NCBI RefSeq assembly: GCF_900176305.1
Contig: NZ_FWXH01000012.1
Location: 1 to 64,000, forward strand
Reading direction: 5' to 3'
Origin: Clostridium acidisoli DSM 12555
GTDB taxonomy: Bacteria > Bacillota > Clostridia > Clostridiales > Clostridiaceae
DNA: 64,000 nt
The notes under the pieces are model-generated. The model saw only the letters and a list, made by a program, of their open reading frames with translations, searched no databases and had not been told where the DNA came from. This document shows positions 16,889 through 24,619 of this stretch, in pieces (positions within the stretch are counted from its first letter, which is position 1; the number at the start of each line of letters is the position of its first letter). The translations under genes and the position numbers were made by a program.

Positions 16889-17638
16889 ATGTCAGGAATT
16901 AGTCTTCAGGGTAAAACCGCAGTTATAACAGGTGCAAGTAGAGGTATTGGTAAGGCAATAGCATTATCACTAGCAGAACTTGGTGCAAATATAGTTGTTA
17001 ACTATAGAAGTACACCTGTAGATGAACTTGTTAAAGAGATTGAAGCAAAAGGTGTTAAGGCTATAGCTGTAAAAGCGGATGTAAGTAAATTTGATGAAGC
17101 AGAAGAACTTATAAAGGAAGCTGTTAGGGTATTTGGAACATTGGATATACTAATAAATAACGCAGGAATTACAAAGGATGGACTTGTAATTAGAATGAAA
17201 GAAGAGGACTTTGATAAGGTTATTGAAGTAAATTTAAAAGGTGCATTTAATACGATAAGGCATGCAAGTGGTATAATGTTAAAGAAGAGATCTGGAAGAA
17301 TAATAAATATAACTTCAGTTGTAGGAATAACAGGAAATGCAGGTCAATTAAATTATTCCTCTGCTAAAGCTGGGCTTATAGGAATGACTAAATCTTTGGC
17401 AAGAGAACTTGGAAGCAGAGGGGTCACAGTTAATGCAGTAGCACCTGGATTTATTCAATCAGATATGACTGATAAATTGTCTGATAAACAGAAAGAAGCT
17501 ATAATGTCAGGAATTCCACTTAAAAAGGCGGGAAATACAGAAGATGTAGCAAATGCAGTAGCATTTTTAGTATCAGACATGGCTTCATATATAACTGGTC
17601 AGGTTGTAAATGTTGATGGCGGAATGGTAATGCAATAA
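16889..17638 (+). CDS. fabG: 3-oxoacyl-ACP reductase
   Basis: A 249-aa short-chain dehydrogenase. The NADPH loop TGASRGIGKAI is at about residues 14-24. NNAGI, the catalytic Ser in INITSVVGI and Tyr/Lys in NYSSAKAG are present, with the usual end ITGQVVNVDGGM. It reduces 3-oxoacyl-ACP in the elongation cycle. ATG follows AAGGAGATG, 24 bp after fabD. Confidence 0.96.
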   Translation: MSGISLQGKTAVITGASRGIGKAIALSLAELGANIVVNYRSTPVDELVKEIEAKGVKAIAVKADVSKFDEAEELIKEAVRVFGTLDILINNAGITKDGLVIRMKEEDFDKVIEVNLKGAFNTIRHASGIMLKKRSGRIINITSVVGITGNAGQLNYSSAKAGLIGMTKSLARELGSRGVTVNAVAPGFIQSDMTDKLSDKQKEAIMSGIPLKKAGNTEDVANAVAFLVSDMASYITGQVVNVDGGMVMQ

Positions 17639-17673
17639 AAGATAATTAAAAGATGGAGGCAGGCGAAAAATAT

Positions 17674-18915
17674 ATGAGTAGAAGAGTAGTAATTACAGGA
17701 ATGGGAGCAATAACACCAGTTGGAAATGATGTAGATACTTTTTGGAATTCGATTTCAAATGGTAAAGTTGGTATTGATACGATAACAGCTTTTGATGTAA
17801 CAGATTTTAAGGCAAAGCTTGCAGCAGAAGTCAAGGATTTTAATCCAGAGGATTACATAGAAAGAAGAGAAGCTAGGAGAATGGACAGATTTTGTCAATT
17901 TGCATTAGCAGCTTCAAAGCAGGCAGTTGAAGATTCAAAATTAAATTTTGAAGATGAGAATATGGATAAAATAGGAGTAATAGTAGGCTGTGGTATAGGT
18001 GGAATCGGAACAATAGAAGAGCAGGAAATAAAACTTAATGAAAAAGGACCTAATAGAGTTTCACCAATGTTAATACCAATGATAATTAGTAACATGGCAG
18101 CTGGAAACATAGCAATAAAATATGGAGCAAAGGGTATATGTACTACCATTGTAACTGCATGTGCATCTGCAAATAATGCCATTGGTGAAGCATTTCACAA
18201 AATAAAGGAAAATCATGCAGATATAATTTTTGCAGGTGGAACAGAGGCAGCTATTACTCCAATATCAATTGCAGGATTTATATCACTAACAGCATTAAGC
18301 AAGAGTACAGATCCTAAAAGAGCTTCAATTCCATTTGACGCAGAGAGAAATGGATTTGTTATGGGAGAAGGATCAGCAATGTTAATACTTGAAGAATATG
18401 AGCATGCAGTAAAAAGAAATGCAAAAATATATGCAGAGGTTGTTGGATATGGAGCAACTTGTGATGCATATCACATAACCGCACCATCACCAGATGGAGA
18501 AGGCGGCGCAAGGTCAATGCTTATGGCAATTGAAGATGCAGGAATTAAACCAGAAGAGGTTTCATATATAAATGCACATGGAACAAGTACACAAGCAAAT
18601 GAGAAAACAGAAACAGCATCATTTAAAAAGGTATTTGGTGAAAATGCATATAAGATTCCTATTAGTTCAACAAAATCTATGACAGGACATTTATTAGGAG
18701 CAGCGGGTGCTATTGAAGCTGTTGTTTGCGTTAAGGCTCTTCAAGATGATTTTGTGCCACCAACAGTAGGCCTTCAGGTTAGTGATCCAGATTGTGATTT
18801 GGATTACGTACCAAATGTGGGAAGAAAGACAGAACTGCAATTTGCACTATCTAACTCTTTAGGATTTGGTGGACATAACGCAGCACTTGTATTTAAGAAA
18901 TGGAGAGGTAGGTAA
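17674..18915 (+). CDS. fabF: 3-oxoacyl-ACP synthase II
   Basis: A 413-aa KAS II, the elongating condensing enzyme. The catalytic Cys is in VTACASANNAIG, the first His in NAHGTSTQANEKTE and the second in KSMTGHLLGAAGA. The start at ATG 17674 (MSRRVVITGMG) matches the family and gives the canonical length; an ATG at 17653 in frame overlaps the GGAGG. No separate fabA/fabB is present, so unsaturated fatty acid synthesis must use another route. Confidence 0.95.
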   Translation: MSRRVVITGMGAITPVGNDVDTFWNSISNGKVGIDTITAFDVTDFKAKLAAEVKDFNPEDYIERREARRMDRFCQFALAASKQAVEDSKLNFEDENMDKIGVIVGCGIGGIGTIEEQEIKLNEKGPNRVSPMLIPMIISNMAAGNIAIKYGAKGICTTIVTACASANNAIGEAFHKIKENHADIIFAGGTEAAITPISIAGFISLTALSKSTDPKRASIPFDAERNGFVMGEGSAMLILEEYEHAVKRNAKIYAEVVGYGATCDAYHITAPSPDGEGGARSMLMAIEDAGIKPEEVSYINAHGTSTQANEKTETASFKKVFGENAYKIPISSTKSMTGHLLGAAGAIEAVVCVKALQDDFVPPTVGLQVSDPDCDLDYVPNVGRKTELQFALSNSLGFGGHNAALVFKKWRGR

Positions 18916-18919
18916 TAAG

Positions 18920-19390
18920 ATGGATTATAAAGCTATAGAACAGCTTATTAAAACAGCAGGAGAAACAGGATTAACATATCTAGACATAGAAACTGAAGGT
19001 ATTCATATAACAATGAAAAAAGGATCCCTAAAGGGAGAAAATGAGGTAATATTAGCTGAAAGCGAAAAAGAAAATTTATTATCTAAAGTTGAAATAAATG
19101 AACCTAAGGAAGCAATAAAAACTGAAGAAAAAATTGTAGATGATGAGAATGTTAAAACAATAACTTCACCAATAGTTGGAACTTATTATGCTTCAGCGGA
19201 TCCTAAAAATGATGCTTTTGTTAAAATTGGAAGTAAAGTTAAAAAGGGAGACACACTTTGTATAATTGAAGCTATGAAACTCATGAATGAGATAGATTCA
19301 GAATTTGATGGTGAAATTGTAGAAGTTCTTGTGGAAAATGAACAAATGGTTGAATACGGTCAGGGTTTATTCAAAATCAGATGTAATTAG
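18920..19390 (+). CDS. accB: Acetyl-CoA carboxylase biotin carboxyl carrier protein
   Basis: A 156-aa BCCP. The N-terminal part (MDYKAIEQLIKTAGETG) is followed by a charged linker and the C-terminal biotinyl domain (about 80-156). The biotinylated lysine is Lys120 in IEAMKLMNEID. ATG 18920 starts 4 nt after the fabF stop with GGTAGG before it; the longer frame from 18866 overlaps fabF and lacks family similarity. It carries CO2 from AccC to the AccAD transferase. Confidence 0.94.
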   Translation: MDYKAIEQLIKTAGETGLTYLDIETEGIHITMKKGSLKGENEVILAESEKENLLSKVEINEPKEAIKTEEKIVDDENVKTITSPIVGTYYASADPKNDAFVKIGSKVKKGDTLCIIEAMKLMNEIDSEFDGEIVEVLVENEQMVEYGQGLFKIRCN

Positions 19391-19420
19391 TTTCCTGACT
19401 TAATGAATGGAGAGAAAATT

Positions 19421-19852
19421 ATGAGTTTAGATATAAATCAGATAATGGAAATAATACCACATAGATTTCCAATGCTTCTAATTGATAGAGTAGAAGAAGT
19501 AGAACCAGGGAAAAGAGTTCTAGGGTATAAGAATGTTACTATTAATGAAAACTTTTTTCAAGGACATTATCCAGGTTATCCAGTTATGCCAGGAGTGCTC
19601 ATTGTTGAAGCAATGGCACAACTTGGAGGAACAGCTATACTATCCATGGATGAGTATAAAGGAAAAACCCCACTATTTGGTGGCATAAAATCAGCTAAAT
19701 TTAGAAAGCCAGTAGTCCCAGGAGATACTTTAAAATTAGAAGTGGAAATAGTGAAAATCAAAGGACCAGTAATAGTAGGTAAAGGCACAGCTACAGTGGA
19801 AGGTAAAAAAGCTGCAGAAGCTGAACTTACTTTTATGTTAGTAGATAAATAA
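19421..19852 (+). CDS. fabZ: 3-hydroxyacyl-ACP dehydratase
   Basis: A 143-aa hot-dog dehydratase of standard length. The catalytic His is in IPHRFPMLLIDRV and the catalytic Glu in GVLIVEAMAQLGG, with the helix HYPGYPVMPG between. It dehydrates 3-hydroxyacyl-ACP in the cycle. The start is ATG 19421, 8 nt after GGAG; an upstream in-frame ATG at 19403 is less well placed. It is inserted between accB and accC, as in other clostridial fab operons. Confidence 0.95.
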   Translation: MSLDINQIMEIIPHRFPMLLIDRVEEVEPGKRVLGYKNVTINENFFQGHYPGYPVMPGVLIVEAMAQLGGTAILSMDEYKGKTPLFGGIKSAKFRKPVVPGDTLKLEVEIVKIKGPVIVGKGTATVEGKKAAEAELTFMLVDK

Positions 19853-19886
19853 TAAGCAGTAAGCTTTAGAAATGGAGAGTATAGGT

Positions 19887-21230
19887 ATGCTTAAAAAGAT
19901 ATTGATTGCTAACCGAGGTGAGATAGCAGTTAGAATAATAAGAGCTTGTCAAGAACTAGGAATTGCTACGGTTGCTGTCTATTCAGAGATTGACAGGGAT
20001 GCGATGCATACGCAAATTGCAGATGAGGCAGTATGCATTGGACCAGCAAAATCACAAGATAGCTATTTAAATATGCAAAATATAATAAGTGCAACAGTAC
20101 TTACAGGAGCACAAGCTATTCATCCTGGATTTGGGTTTTTATCTGAGAATAGCAAGTTTGCAAAGATGTGTGAAGAATGTAACATAGTATTTATAGGACC
20201 TGATGCTGAAACCATAGACAATATGGGTAATAAATCAAAGGCTAGAGAAATAATGATTAATGCTGGAGTACCAGTTATACCAGGTACTGAAGGTGCAGTT
20301 AAAGGCTTAGAGGATGCACTTTTAGAAGCGGAAAAAATAGGGTTCCCTGTAATGATAAAAGCATCTGCCGGCGGTGGTGGAAGAGGAATTAGAGTAGTAA
20401 AAGAAAAAAGTGAATTTAAAAAGGCTTTTGAAACAGCACAAACAGAAGCTAAGGTAGCTTTTGGTGATGATACTATGTATATTGAGAAATTTATAGAAGA
20501 TCCTAGGCACGTAGAGTTTCAAATATTAGGAGATAATTTTGGCAATATATTATATTTAGGTGAAAGAGATTGTTCCATACAAAGAAGAAACCAGAAAGTT
20601 CTTGAAGAGTCACCATCACCAGTTATGACTGAAGAATTAAGAAAAAAAATGGGTGAAACTGCTGTTAAGGCTGCAAAAGCTGTAAACTACAGAAATGCAG
20701 GCACAATAGAGTTTCTTTTAGATAAACATGGAGATTTTTATTTCATGGAAATGAATACTCGTATACAGGTAGAACATCCAATTACAGAAATGGTAACTGG
20801 AACAGACTTGTTAAAAGAACAGATAAAAATTTCATCAGGACACGAAATTGCATTTAAACAAGAGGACGTTAAAATTTCAGGTCATGCAATAGAATGTCGT
20901 ATAAATGCAGAAAATCCTGAAAAGGGATTTAGACCTTCTCCTGGTCAAATAAAAGCACTTAATTTTCCAGGTGGAATTGGTGTTAGAATAGACAGTGCAG
21001 TTTTCCAAGGATATATAATTCCACCAACCTATGACTCTATGATAGCTAAACTAATTGTTTATGGAAGAGACAGGGAGGAAGCCTTAAATAAAATGAAAAG
21101 AGCATTAGGTGAGTTTGTAATAGAAGGTGTTGATACTAATATAGATTTTCAATACAAAATACTTAATAATCGTTCATTTATTGAGGGTAAATATAATACA
21201 GGTTTCATAAATAAGGAATTTAATCTATAA
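19887..21230 (+). CDS. accC: Acetyl-CoA carboxylase, biotin carboxylase subunit
   Basis: A 447-aa ATP-grasp enzyme that carboxylates the biotin of AccB. The N-terminus MLKKILIANRGEIAVRI, the glycine-rich ATP loop KASAGGGGRGIR, HVEFQILGD and the active-site MEMNTRIQVEHPITE are all present. The family-consistent start is ATG 19887; ATG 19872 in frame would add five residues. It is co-transcribed with accB, accD and accA. Confidence 0.96.
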   Translation: MLKKILIANRGEIAVRIIRACQELGIATVAVYSEIDRDAMHTQIADEAVCIGPAKSQDSYLNMQNIISATVLTGAQAIHPGFGFLSENSKFAKMCEECNIVFIGPDAETIDNMGNKSKAREIMINAGVPVIPGTEGAVKGLEDALLEAEKIGFPVMIKASAGGGGRGIRVVKEKSEFKKAFETAQTEAKVAFGDDTMYIEKFIEDPRHVEFQILGDNFGNILYLGERDCSIQRRNQKVLEESPSPVMTEELRKKMGETAVKAAKAVNYRNAGTIEFLLDKHGDFYFMEMNTRIQVEHPITEMVTGTDLLKEQIKISSGHEIAFKQEDVKISGHAIECRINAENPEKGFRPSPGQIKALNFPGGIGVRIDSAVFQGYIIPPTYDSMIAKLIVYGRDREEALNKMKRALGEFVIEGVDTNIDFQYKILNNRSFIEGKYNTGFINKEFNL

Positions 21231-21266
21231 TTAAGTAATAAGGTACTATAAAGGTTAGGTGATTGT

Positions 21267-22121
21267 ATGGGATTGTTCAGAAAAAGAAAATATATTACTG
21301 TTAGTAACACTGAAATAAATAGAGATGATATATTAGGTGAACAACAGCCTATAATACCAGATGGTATGTGGGTTAAATGTCCTAAGTGTGGAAGAATATT
21401 ATACAACAAGGACTTAGAGGAGAAGCTTAAGGTTTGTGGAAATTGTAACGCTCATATAAGACTTACAGCTAGAGAAAGAATAGATATTACAATAGATAAA
21501 GGTAGTTTTGTTGAATTTGATGCAGATATGAAATCAGATAATCCTTTAGATTTTCCTGAATATGATGTAAAAACAGCAGCTATGGCTAAAAAAACCGGAA
21601 TAAATGAAGCTGTTATTACAGGAATGGGGACAATAGGAGGAAAAAAGACAGTAATAGCTGTTATGGATAGTCATTTTATGATGGCCAGCATGGGATCAGT
21701 TGTTGGTGAAAAGATAACAAGGGCAATAGAAACAGCAACAGGAAAAGAGTTACCCATAATAATATTTACTGCATCTGGTGGTGCTAGAATGCAGGAAGGA
21801 ATGTTCTCTTTAATGCAAATGGCAAAGACTAGTAGTGCACTTGCAAAACATGATGAAAAGGGACTTCTGTACATAACTGTCCTTACAGATCCAACCACAG
21901 GCGGAGTAACAGCAAGTTTTGCAATGCTTGGTGATATAATATTATCAGAACCAGGAGCACTTGTTGGTTTTGCGGGAAGAAGAGTTATACAACAGACACT
22001 TAAGGAACAGTTACCTGAAGAATTCCAAAGTGCTGAGTTTTTATTAGAGCATGGATTTATAGATAAAGTGGTAGATAGATCAAAATTAAAAGATTTACTA
22101 ACGCAGTTATTATCAAATTAG
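21267..22121 (+). CDS. accD: Acetyl-CoA carboxylase carboxyltransferase subunit beta
   Basis: A 284-aa subunit with a four-Cys zinc ribbon (Cys38, 41, 57 and 60: CPKCGRILY and VCGNCNAH) followed by the crotonase-fold transferase domain ([25 protein letters not shown]). With AccA it moves the carboxyl group from biotin to acetyl-CoA, making malonyl-CoA for FabD. The start is ATG behind GGTTAGGTGAT. Confidence 0.96.
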   Translation: MGLFRKRKYITVSNTEINRDDILGEQQPIIPDGMWVKCPKCGRILYNKDLEEKLKVCGNCNAHIRLTARERIDITIDKGSFVEFDADMKSDNPLDFPEYDVKTAAMAKKTGINEAVITGMGTIGGKKTVIAVMDSHFMMASMGSVVGEKITRAIETATGKELPIIIFTASGGARMQEGMFSLMQMAKTSSALAKHDEKGLLYITVLTDPTTGGVTASFAMLGDIILSEPGALVGFAGRRVIQQTLKEQLPEEFQSAEFLLEHGFIDKVVDRSKLKDLLTQLLSN

Positions 22122-22138
22122 ATTTGAGGTGATATAAA

Positions 22139-22957
22139 ATGGATATGGAAGAAAGCAAAAATTTATCTGCATGGGAGAGACTTGCAATTGCCAGAAGGAT
22201 AGATAGACCTACAACATTAGACTACATAAAAAGTGTGTTTGATTCATTTATAGAACTTCATGGTGATAGACAGTTTGGTGATGACCCAAGTATTGTTGGT
22301 GGTATTGGAAAGCTAGAAGGTATATCTGTTACTATTATTGGAATACAAAAGGGCAGAGATACAAAAGAAAATATTAAAAGAAACTTTGGAATGCCAAATC
22401 CTGAAGGATATAGAAAAGCATTAAGACTTATGAAGCAGGCTGAAAAATTTAAAAGACCTGTTATTTGTTTTGTAGATACACCAGGTGCATATTGCGGTAT
22501 TGGTGCAGAAGAAAGAGGTCAAGGAGAAGCTATAGCTAGAAACATTATGACAATGTCAGCGCTTAAAACACCTATAATTTCAATACTTATTGGAGAAGGT
22601 GGAAGTGGTGGTGCCCTTGCACTAGCTGTTGCAGATAAAGTTTGGATGTTAAAAAATTCTATATATTCAGTACTGAGTCCAGAAGGTTTTGCAAGTATAC
22701 TTTGGAGAGATTCAAAGAGATCTGAAGAAGCTGCAAATATTATGAAAATAACCGCAGATGATTTATTAGGTTACGGAATTATTGATAAAATTATAGAAGA
22801 ACCTGAAGAAGGTGCTCATGCTGATGTAAATATAGTATCACAAAACATAAAAAATGCTTTACTTGAAGCTTTGCCACAACTTAAGGTTAAGGATACAGAA
22901 AAGCTTCTTGAAGAGAGATATAATAAATTCAGAAACATAGGTGAATTTCAAGAGTAG
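22139..22957 (+). CDS. accA: Acetyl-CoA carboxylase carboxyltransferase subunit alpha
   Basis: A 272-aa partner of AccD; somewhat short against the roughly 315-aa enterobacterial form, as is usual in clostridia. [29 protein letters not shown] and [16 protein letters not shown] are the conserved transferase motifs. The ATG at 22139 follows GAGGTGATATAAA; a second ATG lies two codons on. It is the last gene of an operon of almost 11 kb and is followed by a long hairpin. Confidence 0.95.
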   Translation: MDMEESKNLSAWERLAIARRIDRPTTLDYIKSVFDSFIELHGDRQFGDDPSIVGGIGKLEGISVTIIGIQKGRDTKENIKRNFGMPNPEGYRKALRLMKQAEKFKRPVICFVDTPGAYCGIGAEERGQGEAIARNIMTMSALKTPIISILIGEGGSGGALALAVADKVWMLKNSIYSVLSPEGFASILWRDSKRSEEAANIMKITADDLLGYGIIDKIIEEPEEGAHADVNIVSQNIKNALLEALPQLKVKDTEKLLEERYNKFRNIGEFQE

Positions 22958-22972
22958 AAATTTATGATAAGA

Positions 22973-23025
22973 AGAGGATAAGAAAGATTCTTATGGCTTT
23001 GCCAGGAGAATTTTTCTTATCCTCT
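22973..23025 (+). terminator. Hairpin at the end of the fatty acid operon
   Basis: The arms AGAGGATAAGAAA (from 22973) and TTTCTTATCCTCT (to 23025) pair perfectly around a 27-nt loop. There is no long U-run, so it may end transcription or stabilise the 3' end. The convergent LDH-like gene ends 33 bp further on. Confidence 0.65.
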
Positions 23026-23057
23026 TTATGTTATGTAAAATCATTGATGTAGATTGT

Positions 23058-24020
23058 TTATTTTCTTATATTTAAATCATCTAGTATTTTCCCAAGGTTA
23101 TTTGCACTAACATTTAGCTTTGCAATCTCATTTTCAGAAAGTGGCACTTCAAGTTTTTGACTTATACCATCACTTGAAATCACACAAGGAATACTTAGAG
23201 CAACATTTGTTATACCATATTCCCCATCAAGAGTTGTTGACACAGGGAGTACACTTAGCTCATTTAGTAGCACTGCTTTAACAATTCTGCTTACACTCAT
23301 TGCTATTCCTGAACTAGTATAACCCTTTAATTCAAGTATTTTTAATCCGGTATCTTTTGCTTCAGCTAAGGTTGCATCAGTATCTACTGGTTCCTTGCTA
23401 CCTAAGAGTTTATGAAATTCTTTATAAGGAATTCCAGCGGCATTAACAAGGCTCCAAGTTGCAAAAGCACTTCCACCGTGTTCACCTAGTACATAACCGT
23501 GAACATTTTTAGTATCAATTGAATATTTCATGGCAAGAATTCTTCTTAGTCTTGCGGTATCAAGAAGAGTTCCTGTTCCTATAATCTTTTCTTTTGGATA
23601 ATCAAAATGATTTTGAGCTAAGTAGGTTACAATGTCAACTGGATTTGTAACAACAATAATAACCGCATCTTTTGTATATTTTGTTATAGAGGACATTACA
23701 GATTTCATTACGGATACATTTTTTTCTGCTAATAATAATCTATCTAAAGTTTCTCCAGGTTTAAGACTTGGGCCAGCTGTCATAATGATAATTTGAGCAT
23801 CTGTGCAGTCTTCATAATCTCCAACTCTAAGAAGAACATTAGGACTATAAGCAAAAGAGGTTGTATGACTAGCATCAAGAGTCTCTCCTTTTGCTTTATT
23901 AATATTGTTATCAATAACAACAATTTCTGCTGCAAGGCCTAGAGTTAAAACTGAGTTCATAACAGCTGAACCAACCATACCGGCACCAATTATAACTACT
24001 TTGTTTTTTACAGGTTTCAT
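23058..24020 (-). CDS. L-lactate/L-2-hydroxyacid dehydrogenase family protein
   Basis: About 320 aa. VVIIGAGMVGSAVM is the NAD-binding loop, NPVDIVTYL the substrate-side strand and GEHGGS holds the catalytic His. The mobile specificity loop reads KPGETLDRLLLAEKN, two residues longer than the classical LDH loop (KPGETRLDLVEKN). GTGTLLDTAR and GEHGxSxF resemble L-2-hydroxyisocaproate dehydrogenases. So lactate is only one candidate; a bulkier 2-oxo acid is possible. The start is taken as ATG 24020, 9 nt after GGGAGGG, not TTG 24038. The divergent HPr-like gene shares the intergenic region; each has its own promoter. Confidence 0.85.
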   Translation of the reverse strand: MKPVKNKVVIIGAGMVGSAVMNSVLTLGLAAEIVVIDNNINKAKGETLDASHTTSFAYSPNVLLRVGDYEDCTDAQIIIMTAGPSLKPGETLDRLLLAEKNVSVMKSVMSSITKYTKDAVIIVVTNPVDIVTYLAQNHFDYPKEKIIGTGTLLDTARLRRILAMKYSIDTKNVHGYVLGEHGGSAFATWSLVNAAGIPYKEFHKLLGSKEPVDTDATLAEAKDTGLKILELKGYTSSGIAMSVSRIVKAVLLNELSVLPVSTTLDGEYGITNVALSIPCVISSDGISQKLEVPLSENEIAKLNVSANNLGKILDDLNIRK

Positions 24021-24057
24021 AATTTTTAACCCTCCCAATAATTAATTACATTTAGTA

Positions 24058-24086
24058 ATTTTAGTTTATTATCTTAAACATGTCAA
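24058..24086 (-). promoter_or_regulatory. Promoter of the LDH-family gene
   Basis: On the minus strand, TTGACA (24086-24081) and TAAAAT (24063-24058) are separated by 17 bp, 38 bp ahead of the chosen ATG. Confidence 0.65.
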
Positions 24087-24132
24087 CAGGGGCAAAATGT
24101 TTTTGTAAGAATATGACAACATAGGAATTAAA

Positions 24133-24161
24133 TCGACATTCTAATAGGGGTATGCTATAAT
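24133..24161 (+). promoter_or_regulatory. Promoter of the HPr-like gene
   Basis: TCGACA (24133-24138), a 17-bp spacer and TATAAT (24156-24161) lie 45 bp before the ATG at 24206. Confidence 0.65.
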
Positions 24162-24205
24162 TAATTGGTAAAACAAGATTACTTTTATTATGGGAGGGTT
24201 TAATA

Positions 24206-24463
24206 ATGGTAACTAGAGAAGTAAACGTAAGAAGCACTGCGGGCTTACATGCAAGGCCAGCTACATTATTAGTTAAGACTGCATCAACTTTTAAAAGCAG
24301 CGTAGAGATAGAATATAAGGGGAAAAAAGTTGATGGTAAAAAGTTGATAGGAATTTTATCATTAGGTGCTGGAAATGGTGATAAAGTTAAACTAACTGTC
24401 ACTGGTGATGACGAAGAGAAAGCTATTAATGAGCTTATAAAGGTTATAGAAAATGTAGAATAA
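24206..24463 (+). CDS. HPr-family phosphocarrier protein lacking Ser46
   Basis: An 85-aa HPr-fold protein. The phosphorylatable His15 lies in an intact STAGLHARPATLLV motif, so it can in principle accept phosphate from PTS enzyme I. The regulatory position Ser46, phosphorylated by HPr kinase in Firmicutes, is lysine here (VDGKKLIGILSLGAG). It therefore resembles HPr for transport but should be blind to the HprK/CcpA control branch. It is monocistronic, away from ptsI, with ATG behind GGGAGGG. It may be a secondary HPr or a dedicated carrier. Confidence 0.9.
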   Translation: MVTREVNVRSTAGLHARPATLLVKTASTFKSSVEIEYKGKKVDGKKLIGILSLGAGNGDKVKLTVTGDDEEKAINELIKVIENVE

Positions 24464-24484
24464 TGTTATAAATTATTTTAAATT

Positions 24485-24512
24485 GCTGATAGGTTTCCTA
24501 TTAGCTTTTTTT
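24485..24512 (+). terminator. Intrinsic terminator after the HPr-like gene
   Basis: GCTGATAGG-ttt-CCTATTAGC (24485-24505) with one G-T pair is followed by seven T residues (24506-24512). Confidence 0.85.
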
Positions 24513-24619
24513 AGTTGAAATTTTAAAATTTGAATTATAAAATGAAATCAGATAAAATTAAAGAGCTGAAAAACTTAAGCACATTAAAGAAAATAACAAT
24601 ATTATTTAAAAGTGAGTAG

